Under the pieces are notes generated by a model. The model worked only from the letters and a program-made list of their open reading frames with translations. It made no database searches and was not told the DNA's origin. DNA of 64,000 nucleotides, from contig JAQFVV010006273.1 of the NCBI GenBank assembly GCA_028023455.1, forward strand, positions 3,040,001-3,104,000, read 5' to 3'. Below, piece by piece: positions 13,328 through 23,199 of the stretch; position 1 is the first letter of the stretch, and the number at the start of each line of letters is the position of its first letter. Origin of the DNA: Epiperipatus broadwayi. Its lineage: Eukaryota; Onychophora; Udeonychophora; Euonychophora; Peripatidae. Made by a program: the position numbers and the translations under genes.

Positions 13328-13597
13328 ATGTTAAATAGCTATAGCATGTTAGTTAGGAATCACAAGAGCTCTTGGGTTAATTTAGGGTTACCTCTGGAGA
13401 AGCATTTAGGTAGATTGATGGTCGGCAGGTTTTTATATAATTTAACAGCAAAATCTGGAAATGTTCATATTTTTGGCAGCAGCAGTTCCAGGGTTCGTGT
13501 GATAACTTCCGATGGTCTATGGCAGCAGATGACCATTCCAGAGAGAAATAGCCTTCTCGCGCTCTACTCTATCATGTCAAGATTTACAAATTACTAG
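13328..13597 (+). CDS. LTR-borne small ORF, unknown protein (right copy)
   Basis: The 89-codon counterpart of the left LTR frame, two residues shorter because the serine-coding microsatellite is contracted. Several substitutions are conservative (N to S, L to A). It stays open over its full length. Its reality as a gene rests only on that shared openness. Confidence 0.3.
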   Translation: MLNSYSMLVRNHKSSWVNLGLPLEKHLGRLMVGRFLYNLTAKSGNVHIFGSSSSRVRVITSDGLWQQMTIPERNSLLALYSIMSRFTNY

Positions 13598-14307
13598 AAT
13601 AGAACTCAGAATGATTTCTCTTAGAAACATTAGAAGAAAAACTCTCCAGAACAAAAGAAAACCATTCTTTTTATAGTAGACATTAACAATAGAACTGCCC
13701 TGGAGCATTACCAAAATATATCGGACTTATCAGCTGTAATTAAATCTATCCCAATGTCTAAAGGAATTCAACATTAATTAATTTCTTTTGTTAATTTCCC
13801 TGTCGACATTTGGATTACAAACTAGATTTAATTAAAAATTACTTTTATTAATTACAGAAAACCTTAAGTGGACATCTGCTGTTTTTAGATAAAACTTATA
13901 TAATATTAGCTAATTAAACTATTGTCCCTCATTTATTTTAAAGAAATATTTGGAATGACTTTTATTAAATTAAACGAAAATTATTTTACTTTTAATTTGC
14001 AATATTTGAATCTATTTACTAAACGAATATTTACTAAATGAGTTTTATTTTAAATCAAAATACATTACGATGGTAATATATTTGTAAATAGATTCAAACA
14101 AAATAACTTTAACAATTTATAATTTTGATATGTTTTTAAAATGCATACCATAGTGTGTGCGCAATTATGACTTATATAACCTACTTTTTAATAAATCAAA
14201 ATTATGTGAACATATACATAATCTATAACCTTTTATTTATTTGGGAATGACTTATATATATAATATGAGCATTGTACTCGTGGTTTAAAATTAGGCGGGA
14301 TTTTCGG

Positions 14308-14315
14308 TATATAAG
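14308..14315 (+). promoter_or_regulatory. TATA box of the right LTR
   Basis: TATATAAG in the same context as in the left LTR. If active it would drive transcription rightward into the flanking hairpin MITE and toward the antisense side of the ABCC duplicate. Confidence 0.4.
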
Positions 14316-14581
14316 CGTATTGCAGACACACTACGATAGATTGGGGTTCAGACTAAGGTATGAGGGTAGGAAATAGGTAAGAAAAGGTGAAATGAAGATC
14401 TGCAAAGCAGACACTGTTTCAGTAGAAAAGATAAATAATCCCAATATATGTATTTCCTGCTGAACCAGCACTCATCAATATACATTGGTGGTTATTTATC
14501 TTTTCTACATATGTGTGGTAATGTGTGTCAGTTGTATGAGATAGTTTAAATAATTGAAGGGTGCTTGAAAATCTGAGTTCG

Positions 14582-16444
14582 GCTCCAGGTTTGTGAAGAG
14601 TGCCTGGTTTACAAATATTTGAGATATAGAATAAATTTGCATAATACCATTTAAATGTCTCAAGTGTCCCAAATACTGTTAAATTTGGAATTTGAATGCT
14701 ATTGTATTTATTCAGAAATGTAAGAGGATATTTACATGGATATCACTACCATTGTCATACATTCAAATATTACTAGCAGGATTAATATCAAAATATGAGG
14801 TATAATTCTTATCATTATTAGTTAAAATACAATAATTATTTTCCTGTCACCATTATTACTTGCACAGTAATAAGTTATACAAATTATTATTATTTATAAA
14901 TCTATAATATAATTATTACTTATATTGTAATAATATGGTCTTTATTGCTACATTCGGATTATTATTATTTAAGGATTATTCTTCTATTAATTCACGATGG
15001 TTGGTTACCAACAAACTCCCTTTGCTAGCCAACTATCTGGGTCTCGGTTATTATTGTAGTAATAGAAATTTACTGAGAAATTAGCTAAAAGAAATCGTAA
15101 GAAATTACAGTTAGTAATAGTTATTAAAACATATAGCTCAATATTGTTACATTATTACTTCCCGAATTAGAAAATATTTTATAACAAATTAAATAAATTT
15201 TTGTGATTATTATTGTTAGTCATGGAATTATTATTTATGATTTAAAGTATATTTATTATTATTATTGGAATCCTGTAATGGCTCAATGCAATTGAAGGTG
15301 TTCTTTGATACGTGTTTAATTTTGAAACATATTTACATCCTACTGCACATAATCTCATGATTACTTAGATTTCATTATTATTATATTTTATTAATTATCA
15401 TTATTATTTTATACATCAGACTGGGGTAGACTTCTTAATAATATATATGATAATAGTATACTCTTTAGTTCATCCTCATCATTAGGTGTTAATCAACATT
15501 TGCTCCCAGCATCAACAGTATCTTTTTATTCATCCTTTATCATCTTGTGTAGATTACATTGCTAATTTATGTTTTCAATATTTATATATGAATAAAACAA
15601 CAGTACAATAAGTTTGGCAAACAATTTTATTACAAAAGTAAATAAATATTCATCATAATTTAAAAATAAATTTAAAATTTGATGATGTAAAATAAATAAT
15701 ATCAGACACTCAATTTGCATTGCAAATTTAATGACTGATTTACAAATGAATGAATGAAGACTTTTTAAACTTTACAAATTAAAATAATTAATATGAAAAA
15801 TATACATCTCAAGGTCGAGTTAAACATCTGTATTATAAACTAGTTTTCTCTCTATGTATATACATTATTCATGAATACAAAAAGATTAATACAACACACA
15901 GTCATAGATATATATGGTCACAAAAAGACACTTTAACTATATAATGTGTGTATATTAACATTTATTTATCTAAATTCAAATGGACAAAATACTAATTAAT
16001 AACCTAATATATGATTTGTATACATTTGTTCTTGTTTTATGTTCAAATTAAAGTTTATTAAAAATTTAGAATTACAGTGAACCTTCATTTATTTTGAAAT
16101 TTGCATAAATATCTTTTTTTATATGTATTAACAGTAAAATAGTCCAAAAACATTTTACTTTAATGCAAATGATGATATATATTAACAACAATGTAAATGT
16201 CATATTTTAAATCAAATATAGTAATGTATTTTTACCTTAGTTTTTTCAACTCTTCTTATACACTACACACTAATAATATCTATTTTTTTTTAATTTGTCT
16301 GGAAATCTTAATAAAAAATAGGTTCATGATAATGAGTTCAACATTTGTAATTTACATGAAGAAAAATCAAGTGGCTAAATTAATTATGGAGTTTGCAAAT
16401 TTGTGCCAATAATTTTTTTTAATTGCTTACTATTAATCTTATAC
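14582..16444. other. AT-rich stretch without recognised gene
   Basis: Holds many ATT/TTA trinucleotide runs (for example 14880-15260) and chance frames only. No repeat with definable ends was seen. Confidence 0.5.
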
Positions 16445-16594
16445 TTATAAAGTATTCTGTAACACTTCAACCAATGATTTATCATGACTTTTCTGATCAG
16501 TAAAAATTGGAATATAGGGTTCAGCATCAGCTACCATTGAAATTAAGAGAAGTTTTTTTTTAAATAGAAGATTGGGACTATCAAATTCCACAAC
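16445..16594 (-). CDS. intact terminal exon of the duplicated ABCC
   Basis: After a TTATTTTAG acceptor, 49 codons and a TAA follow. The frame begins VVEFDSPNLLFKKKLLLISM, keeps MVADAE, and ends with a longer tail (SLVEVLQNTL) than the intact gene. VVEFDSP...LF.KMV.DA is the usual C-terminal end of ABCC nucleotide-binding domain 2. Residues 11-15 are coded across an A-rich run that has likely slipped, with one residue lost relative to the paralogue. Confidence 0.75.
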   Translation of the reverse strand, partial: VVEFDSPNLLFKKKLLLISMVADAEPYIPIFTDQKSHDKSLVEVLQNTL

Positions 16595-16597
16595 CTA

Positions 16598-18239
16598 AAA
16601 TAACAATGATGTATATATAAGCTCATATTAAATTCAGTAACAGCTGAAATGAAATTATTACAGCAATTCTAAATCATTAGTAAACTGCTAAATCATAAAA
16701 TTTTAAAAAATGCACATTTATTCAAATAATTTTATGGATACAAATTAGTTGTAAATCTGTAGTTTATATGAATGGTTATTTTTTAAATACATGATTACAA
16801 TATCTTTCACATTCATAAATAAATAATGGGATCAATAGGATTTTTCAAAAAAAAAAAAACCTAATCCCTGATAAGAATAAATGTAACTTTATGAATTAAC
16901 ATTTTATTGATGATGTAATATAATGTGTTAAATTCATTTCACGTATTATAAAGATCCACTTAAAGACAAATTACATTTAAGATTTCATATGTTATCTTTA
17001 TAATATACATATAAGTATATATATGCATGTGTGAGCAAAAATATACTCTGTATAGAAATTATGAGTAACAAAATACATGCATATCAATGTATTAAACAGA
17101 GTACTTTAAATATTACAATATAAATAATCTCTTTAATACATGTTTGTACTATGTTTTGTTTTAAATGTATGTTTTCATAGAAAGAATAACCATTAAATAA
17201 TAGGATGATCACCTATAGATTTATATAATAATGATATTACATCTTGTGATTTCCAACAAAAATTCAAGTAATTAGAGAAAGCAACAAAATTATAAAAACA
17301 AATTAATGCTGTATACTGAACACACATAACAAAATAATTATAAAGTTTATTTCATTTTTAAAAAAATTATTCATGTTCATTTTTTAAATTCATTACTACC
17401 CAAATAAAATTATCATAGCATAATGATATATGTGTGTGCGTGTAAGGCAATAATAAACTATGACACCATTTCTTTTTTGTTTTATAGCATAGGTGTAGTA
17501 AGCAACAATATTTTTTTTATTTTTAATTAACATAATTTTCAGCTACTCATAGTCAAATACGGCCAATCTAACTCCAAAAAATAAGAAAAAAGAGAAAGAT
17601 AAAGAATTTAAAAGTTATATGATATATTGTGATATTATGTTTTAACTTCAGAAAAAAACTTCTCTTATTTAATTTGTTTTCTCTGCTACAACTTTCTAAT
17701 GAAAGCAATTAATATTGCACTTTTTAAAACGATTTGGGATTCTTTTTATAATGTAAATGTTGTCTATTTTTACTATAAAACCAAGCCTAAGATCATAAAA
17801 TCTTTTTTTTTTTTTTTAGAAAACCAGTTACCATTTATTCATTTCACATGTATAATCCAATAAAAATGTGGCTTTACAATAATAAATTAAATTCTTTAAT
17901 ATTACATCAAACAAGCTAACACAAATACTGATTGAACAAACACTATATTTTTACCATCTTGTAGAGCATATCATTATGATAAATTTATAAATTTATTAAA
18001 TGCACCCATAGAACATTAAAATCTATGAACATTAATTTTTTTATTTAGAAAAGCTATCAAGATATAAATAAAACCACACTCTCATAATGATAATCATTGA
18101 GCTAAAAGTTGCTGAAAACTATTTTCCCAGCTCTGGTTGATAAAAGGCTAGATTTTTTCGACAATTATTGATAAACAAAATCAAAACATTAAAAACAATT
18201 ATTTGTTTATCTTTTACATTGATAAACATATGAACATTA
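16598..18239. other. intron-like AT-rich stretch
   Basis: Lies between the two duplicated ABCC exons. It contains poly-T/poly-A runs (for example 17802-17817) and no recognised element. Confidence 0.5.
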
Positions 18240-18345
18240 TCAGCAAGTTACTTGGTCAGAGCATTATCTTTAAAATTCAATCCTGACGAATCTAAAAGAC
18301 CAGGTTCAATTCCCACACTTGTACTGTGTGTAGTACTTTCACTCG
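18240..18345 (+). repeat. tRNA-like SINE relic
   Basis: Contains a B-box-like segment (AGGTTCAATTCCCAC, 18302-18316) preceded by an A-box-like TTGGTCAGAGCATT. TCCTGACGAATC and its near complement ACTCGTCAGGA (about 18340) could form a stem. Probably a decayed tRNA-derived SINE; it does not fold as a tRNA gene. Confidence 0.4.
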
Positions 18346-18978
18346 TCAGGATAGCAATACCTGCAGAAAAAAGGAAAATAATATCACTCAAAACATTAGG
18401 TATATACTAACTTGTGTGCTATTATTAACAGTTAAATGTAATTGTAAAATTTAAATAAAGTTTTAAAATTTTTCTAAAGATATTCAAGATTTAATGTTAA
18501 ATAATGAAAATAGTCCAGTATGTTATTTCTATATATTGTAATGGAGAATGTGAAAAAATGGAATAATTAGAAAATATTAAGATGTTAATGCTGATATGGA
18601 ATACAGGTGATGCACTGATAAAAAAAAAAGAACTTTAAAATAGATATTAGGCAAAGATCATTTTTTGTAACAGAAAAGGATTTAATTTTACTGAATATCA
18701 CTACTCTCTTTGTCTTGAAGTGTTCGTAATATTATCTTATTAAGCGAAAAGCCTTTTTACATTTTTTTTTTTTTTGTTAAAAACGATTTTAGAATAATCT
18801 TCATAATAATTCAAAGGCTAAATAATAACAACCAGTTTTAACATTTGGAAAATTTATTTCATTAAATGATAAAATAAAGAATACTTCTTATCTTTCCATT
18901 TTGCATTACTAAAATCATATAACAGTAATACGGTGTTGAAGTAATGCGCCATTAATAATATAGTATGATCTGAAATTT

Positions 18979-20799
18979 ACCATTCCTAAAAGGGCAGTAA
19001 AATGTTTGTAGTTAATAAAGAACTGAGGTAGTAAAATAAACAGATATTAACTGGTGTCAGATCTACTTAACTATTTAATTACATAGACTTAAATTCAAAA
19101 CCCTGAGCTATTTGAATTTCAGATTTTTAGATTGAATGATATAATGAAGTTAATAAATACTTGTCTAAATTGTTCTCAACTTTGTTCAATGATAACACTA
19201 AAATGACTAATGATTATTGATTACTCAAGTTTACAGTAGGTGACAGGAAAATACAAAGCAGTTTTGTTTACATATTATATATCTTACTATGTTTTGAATA
19301 CCTATTTTCGGTTATACTATCAACAAGCCAACGCGTTATCTAGCTAAAAGATCTAGAATGGGTGTGTTTACATAACTGAATGTATAATCCTGTTATATAA
19401 CCTAAGATTATGGCTGATTTTAAAAATTAAAATAAAATGTTACAATCTACTAAGAAAATTCTATGTCAAAAAATGATAATCATTCCATTTTTTTTTTTTA
19501 TATAAACCACTGACACCATTATAAATAAAAATGAGGCTGTACTGACAGAGTTAAATTAAAATGATACTGAGGAGAAGAACATAATTCGTTGGTTTTTTTT
19601 TTTTAATAAATTGCCATATCTGATATTGCCTTCAGAAGTGGATTCGTCTCAGATTCCTTCCTTATTGAGCGCTCATTGCTGCTAACCAATGTATAAACAC
19701 GTGAATAAACAATGTATAAATATGTTCAAAGGGTAACACATAAGTATGGCCAATGGGAAACACGTATATAAAATCCTACCATTAGTTAATATGGGCCAAT
19801 AGGCAATGATGCTCTCTGAATCTGATTGCTGCCAGTAAGGTAGGGGATCTGGCAATAAATAGTCAGCCTTTTTGAAGGTAAGAAAAAGAGAGAGAATGTC
19901 TAACTAACCTAAATGACAGAATGTGCTCCCAATTGAAACTACTGTTATCAGTAAATGTTTCTATTACTGTCATTATGCTATAAGTCTATGCAGTGAAGTA
20001 AGTCCACGATAGGACTGAATGCTATAAAGATTAGAGCTGACTCAAGGCAAACTGTATAGTATAACTGGAAGAGTCATCTAGTACAGGCAGAAGAGTCATT
20101 GGACAAAACTCATGAGGCAAGCTATTATATACAGCTGGAAGTGAATCCAGTCATTCAAGCATTATCTTCCCAGCATTAATGAAGTTCATTTGTGGAAGTA
20201 TATTTATTGATTGTATATTATGTAAATATATTTGATACTAATAAATCATATTAAATGAACTTGAAGTATTCGTAGTTTTTATTGCTGTTGGTTGGAGTCG
20301 GTAATCCAGACCAAACACAACATGAATCATAACAAAATTTTCATATAAAAACTACATGATAAAAAACTAAGTTTTATAAATAAAAAAACTCCACTCTAAA
20401 ATGTTTATCAGTATTCATAGGAGTTTGTTAAAAAGCAAAGAAAATTTTGCTTTCACTAAGAGGTCTTAAAGAAAATACTAATGTCCAATCAATACACTTA
20501 TCATTGTAATAGCAAATGAACATAACTAATATCTCATAAACATGCAACAGACAGCTTAGCAAGTTAACTGGCTTTATCGAGTTTAAAAATAACTTATCTT
20601 CTTTCTCAGTTACTTAATAGTTATAAACAAACATTGTTTGGGTTTTCTTGATGGCAAAATCTATAAAAATCTGTTTAAATACAATTTTTTTTTTTCTACA
20701 AATTGTGACAAATAAAAAAACCCATATATAACAACGATATAAATATATTAAAATTATTTACACATAAAAAGTTCTTTTTCAGCATAAGATTTTGTGCTT
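18979..20799. other. unassigned stretch, LTR-like island at 19600-20330
   Basis: Positions 19600-20330 are richer in G+C than the flanks. They contain a TATA-like GTATATAAAATCC (about 19763), a poly(A) signal AATAAA (20240) and then TGGTTGGAGTCGGTAATCC (about 20288), which starts like a tRNA primer-binding site. This fits the U3-R-U5-PBS order of an LTR on the plus strand, but no second LTR, target duplication or pol sequence was found, so it is only a suggestion. The rest is featureless. Confidence 0.3.
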
Positions 20800-21109
20800 T
20801 TCAAATGTTAAGCATATATTTTGCTGTTAACAAATTATTGCAGATAGAATACCATCTAGTGTTCTATAATGAAAGTAAAATAACAATAAAAAAATAAAAC
20901 AAAATTCTTTTTTTTTTTCATATAGATTCAGTATAACTTCAAAGAATTGACTATATAATAACAATATTCAGAATAAATAATACATAGACTATATAACATT
21001 ATATATATACTATTTTATAGAAATTTCCATTCATTTTTAATTGACCAGTTATTAAGTAAATTGTTGAAGTTTTGTAAGCATTCTTACAACTATTTATGTT
21101 ATGCTTAAT

Positions 21110-22060
21110 ATAAAATGTTTCATGCATTTGTCTTGTTTTTTGGATCTTTAATACCACTTAAAGGTTTCATATATTTTTGTAGCATCTATTTTATGTCTGT
21201 ATGTTAAGTAGTGAATGTAAAAAGCAAACTTATCATTTTGTCTACTAATTGCACTGTTATGATTTTGACTCTTACCTTTAACAGATTCCCTTCATGACCA
21301 TAATAAATCATATTGCAATGGCCACCATTAATTTTATATACAATTCTTTTTTTGAATTTTATATCATCATTTACTTTATAATTACCTATTAATTTATCCA
21401 GACTTTTATTATTCGACCTTCTAATATATGTATGTTTATCAATATAATTGTTTTTTATTAATGTATTATAAATTTTGGAATAATATAAAAGTTTGACCCA
21501 TTTCTTATTTGAACTATTGTTACCATAACCATTATAAATATTTATTTTATATAGCGCTATGTTTCTAAACTGTAATATTAATAATCAGCCATAAAGCTGA
21601 TGCACATGCGCTTTGTGGATTTTTAATTATAAATGATACTCTCACTTCCAAACACAAGATAAAGTCTTTGTGAAAAGATAGAATGAATCCATCTATCTTT
21701 TTGATCCAAACATTTATGTATGGGCAAATCTTAAGCATTTGGAAATGAGAGCGTGAAGATGTTAAGCGATCACTTTAAATTACTTTTACTATGCTTGATG
21801 TTTGGGTTGAAAAGATAGATGGATTCATTCTATCTTTTCACAAAGACTTTATCTTGTGTTTGGAAGTGAGAGTATTCATTTATAGTTAAAAATCCACAAA
21901 GCACATGTGTATAATCATTATAGTCATTTTGCATAGAAATGTTATTTGTTTTTTTTTAGAATTAAAAGGTATATTTTCAATAGTTTTAGGGTTGTATCCA
22001 TAATCTTTATATAATTTAATAAATTGATTGTTTTGTAAAACCACTACCTTTTGTCTGTAT
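21110..22060 (-). pseudogene. Penelope-like element, GIY-YIG endonuclease relic
   Basis: On the minus strand a frame of about 98 codons without stops (about 21285-21575) includes IRRSNNKSLDKLIGNYK, then IVYKINGGHCNMIYYGHEG. That matches the linker and the start of the C-terminal GIY-YIG nuclease of Penelope elements (VYKI.C..C...YIG.TGR.L..R). After a frameshift the homology continues with FAFYIHYLTYRHKIDATKI, containing the conserved H-K-I. Upstream (21960-22060) QFIKLYKDYGYNPKTIENI is the end of the polymerase part, separated from the rest by an inserted MITE. The reverse transcriptase core is absent. The Tyr of the second motif is kept, but TGR reads HEG, so it is not functional as it stands. 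Confidence 0.75.
21601..21911. mobile_element. palindromic MITE inside the Penelope relic
   Basis: About 311 bp with long inverted repeats. The left terminus GCACATGCGCTTTGTGG matches the complement of the right CCACAAAGCACATGTGT. The inner arms (CACTTCCAAACACAAGATAA and following) are nearly identical over about 100 bases. The central 80-90 bases are not palindromic. It has no coding capacity. A clean target duplication was not identified. Confidence 0.8.
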
Positions 22061-22315
22061 TATATTTATTATTTTTACATTTAAAATTTTTAATGGAAAG
22101 CTATATAAGGTAGTATATATATAAAGTTGTATAGTGTATGTATTATTTATTCTGTATATTGGCATGTTATATAATCAATTCTTTGAAGTTATATTAAATC
22201 TCTATATGAAATTTTTTTATACTATTTTACCAATGTTTTATTTTGTTACTGTTACTTTCTATTAAAGAACACTAGATGATTTTCTATTTGCATTAATGTA
22301 TTAACTGTAAAATAG

Positions 22316-22459
22316 ATGACAAACAAGGCAAAACTCGCCATACAGTAGTGTCACCCTAGGCACTAGATAGGGATTTTATGCACAAGCCTACTGTATGGAG
22401 AGTTTTGCCTTGTTTATTAACAATTGTGTGCTAGTATAAGAGCTAGTGATCATGTGATG
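22316..22459. mobile_element. 144-bp MITE with 8-bp target duplication
   Basis: Inserted in the right inverted arm and flanked by TAAAATAG on both sides (22308-22315 and 22460-22467). The uninterrupted left arm at about 20814 confirms the empty site. Internally GGCAAAACTCGCCATACAGTAG pairs with CTACTGTATGGAGAGTTTTGCC. An 8-bp duplication fits the hAT superfamily, though the ends are not a typical hAT terminus. Related sequence (CTAGATAGGGATTTTATGCA) recurs near 43764. Confidence 0.75.
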
Positions 22460-22482
22460 TAAAATAGGTGCTTAACATTTGA

Positions 22483-23047
22483 CAAGGGCATAAAACCACA
22501 TGCCAAAAAATGCTTTTAATGTGTAATTAATATAAAAGAATAGCATAATGGAATTCATACATTTCCAATTTTGATATTTTTTTATGCTTACTCTTATAAT
22601 AAATAAAGATAAAGAATGCTCCCTCAAATTGTATAGCACAAATATTATAAGCATACATCAAATGGAATTTATTACAGTAAAAGATGAAAGAAAAAACATT
22701 GCAGAGATTGACATTTATCAGACAATATAGCAAGACTAGTTATTCAATAACTTTTCATTAATATGAAAGAACATTTTTATACAGATGTTGACTACTTTTG
22801 ATCAAATTAAAAAAAAACATTTTAAATTTATTATGAAAAATTAATTAGAAAATGACTAAAAGACAGACAGCATCATAGATAACATTGAATATGAAAAGAG
22901 AAATGATAAAGACTTGTGAAATTTGAGAGGAAAAACTATATGAAATGCATCTAAATTTAATCAGAGAATAAGTACATTATATTTTTTAAAAAATAAGTAT
23001 TTTAAGACTGCAATATGCTTTATAGATTCAACATAAGGAATTATTAC
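22483..23047. other. AT-rich stretch without recognised gene
   Basis: Two overlapping minus-strand frames of 60-68 codons are low-complexity chance ORFs. Nothing else was seen. Confidence 0.5.
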
Positions 23048-23199
23048 TTAAATAAGGTTAAAGCCTTAGTACATGTGCCTTGAGTGCTTAATTTATTAGA
23101 AGAGAGACCTCTATAAATCTAATCACAAGATTCAACTTTATAAAGATAAGAGCAGCCCACTCTTATCTTTAATCTATATATATATATATATGTAATAAA

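Larger units (their letters stand above)
4501..14421. mobile_element. LTR retrotransposon with 2.7-kb LTRs, pol-less
   Basis: Two direct repeats, 4501-7211 and 11712-14421, start TGTAACAG and end CTGTTTCA, giving TG...CA termini. They are flanked by the 4-bp target duplication GTAG (4497-4500 and 14422-14425). The internal part (7212-11711) shrinks to about 2.4 kb once the inserted solo LTR (9288-11349) is removed, and it contains no recognisable gag, protease, reverse transcriptase or integrase. The orientation is unresolved. A TATA box near the right end of each LTR favours plus. A purine tract AAGGGAATG abutting the left LTR on the minus strand, plus the main internal ORF, favour minus. 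An A-rich tract at 11694-11704 could be the plus-strand polypurine tract. No canonical primer-binding site (TGG...) was seen at either junction. Probably a non-autonomous Gypsy-like element mobilised in trans. Confidence 0.85.
11712..14421. repeat. right LTR
   Basis: 2710 bp copy of the left LTR with the same terminal bases. It is followed directly by the second GTAG target-site copy. It carries the paralogous open frame at 13328-13597. Confidence 0.85.
4441..14581. repeat. hairpin MITE split by an LTR-element insertion
   Basis: The left piece (4441-4500) and right piece (14422-14581) are the two parts of one palindromic element of about 220 bp. The left piece starts GAACTCAGATTTTCAAGCAC; the right piece ends with the reverse complement of almost the same sequence (GTGCTTGAAAATCTGAGTTC). 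Removing the LTR element and one GTAG copy restores an inner hairpin, with GTAGAAAAGATAAATAA near 14422 pairing with TTATTTATCTTTTCTAC near 14495. This reconstructed empty site is strong evidence for the order of insertion. The MITE superfamily is not identified. Confidence 0.85.
16445..18978 (-). pseudogene. partial duplicate of ABCC transporter 3' end
   Basis: Two homologues of the last two exons of the ABCC gene at 37461-40307 lie here in the same order and strand. The terminal-exon homologue is intact (16445-16594). The preceding exon survives only as about 87 bases (18892-18978), ending ILVMQNGK. It carries frameshifts and an in-frame stop, and its donor reads AT instead of GT. The intron is about 2.3 kb, against 2.5 kb in the intact gene, which fits duplication of a genomic segment. 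Walker B/D-loop coding sequence and everything upstream are missing. It is probably a truncated duplicate; the last exon could still serve as an alternative 3' exon. Confidence 0.8.
20801..22482. repeat. inverted-arm structure enclosing a Penelope fragment
   Basis: The left arm (about 20801-21080) and right arm (about 22070-22482) are imperfect reverse complements. Shared stretches include TCAAATGTTAAG at the outer ends, CATCTAGTGTTCT (left 20853), ATAACTTCAAAGAATTGA (left 20933) and CAGAATAAATAATACATA (left 20970). The right arm is longer because a 144-bp MITE sits in it (22316-22459). Penelope elements may carry inverted LTR-like repeats, so these arms may belong to the Penelope element; alternatively the fragment was caught in a foldback element. 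Confidence 0.75.

Noticed and set aside
21285-21590. Host coding exon with acceptor (TTACAG) and donor (AAGGTAAGA)
   Set aside because: The translation matches the Penelope linker and GIY-YIG domain, homology continues past the apparent donor after a frameshift, and it lies inside inverted arms.
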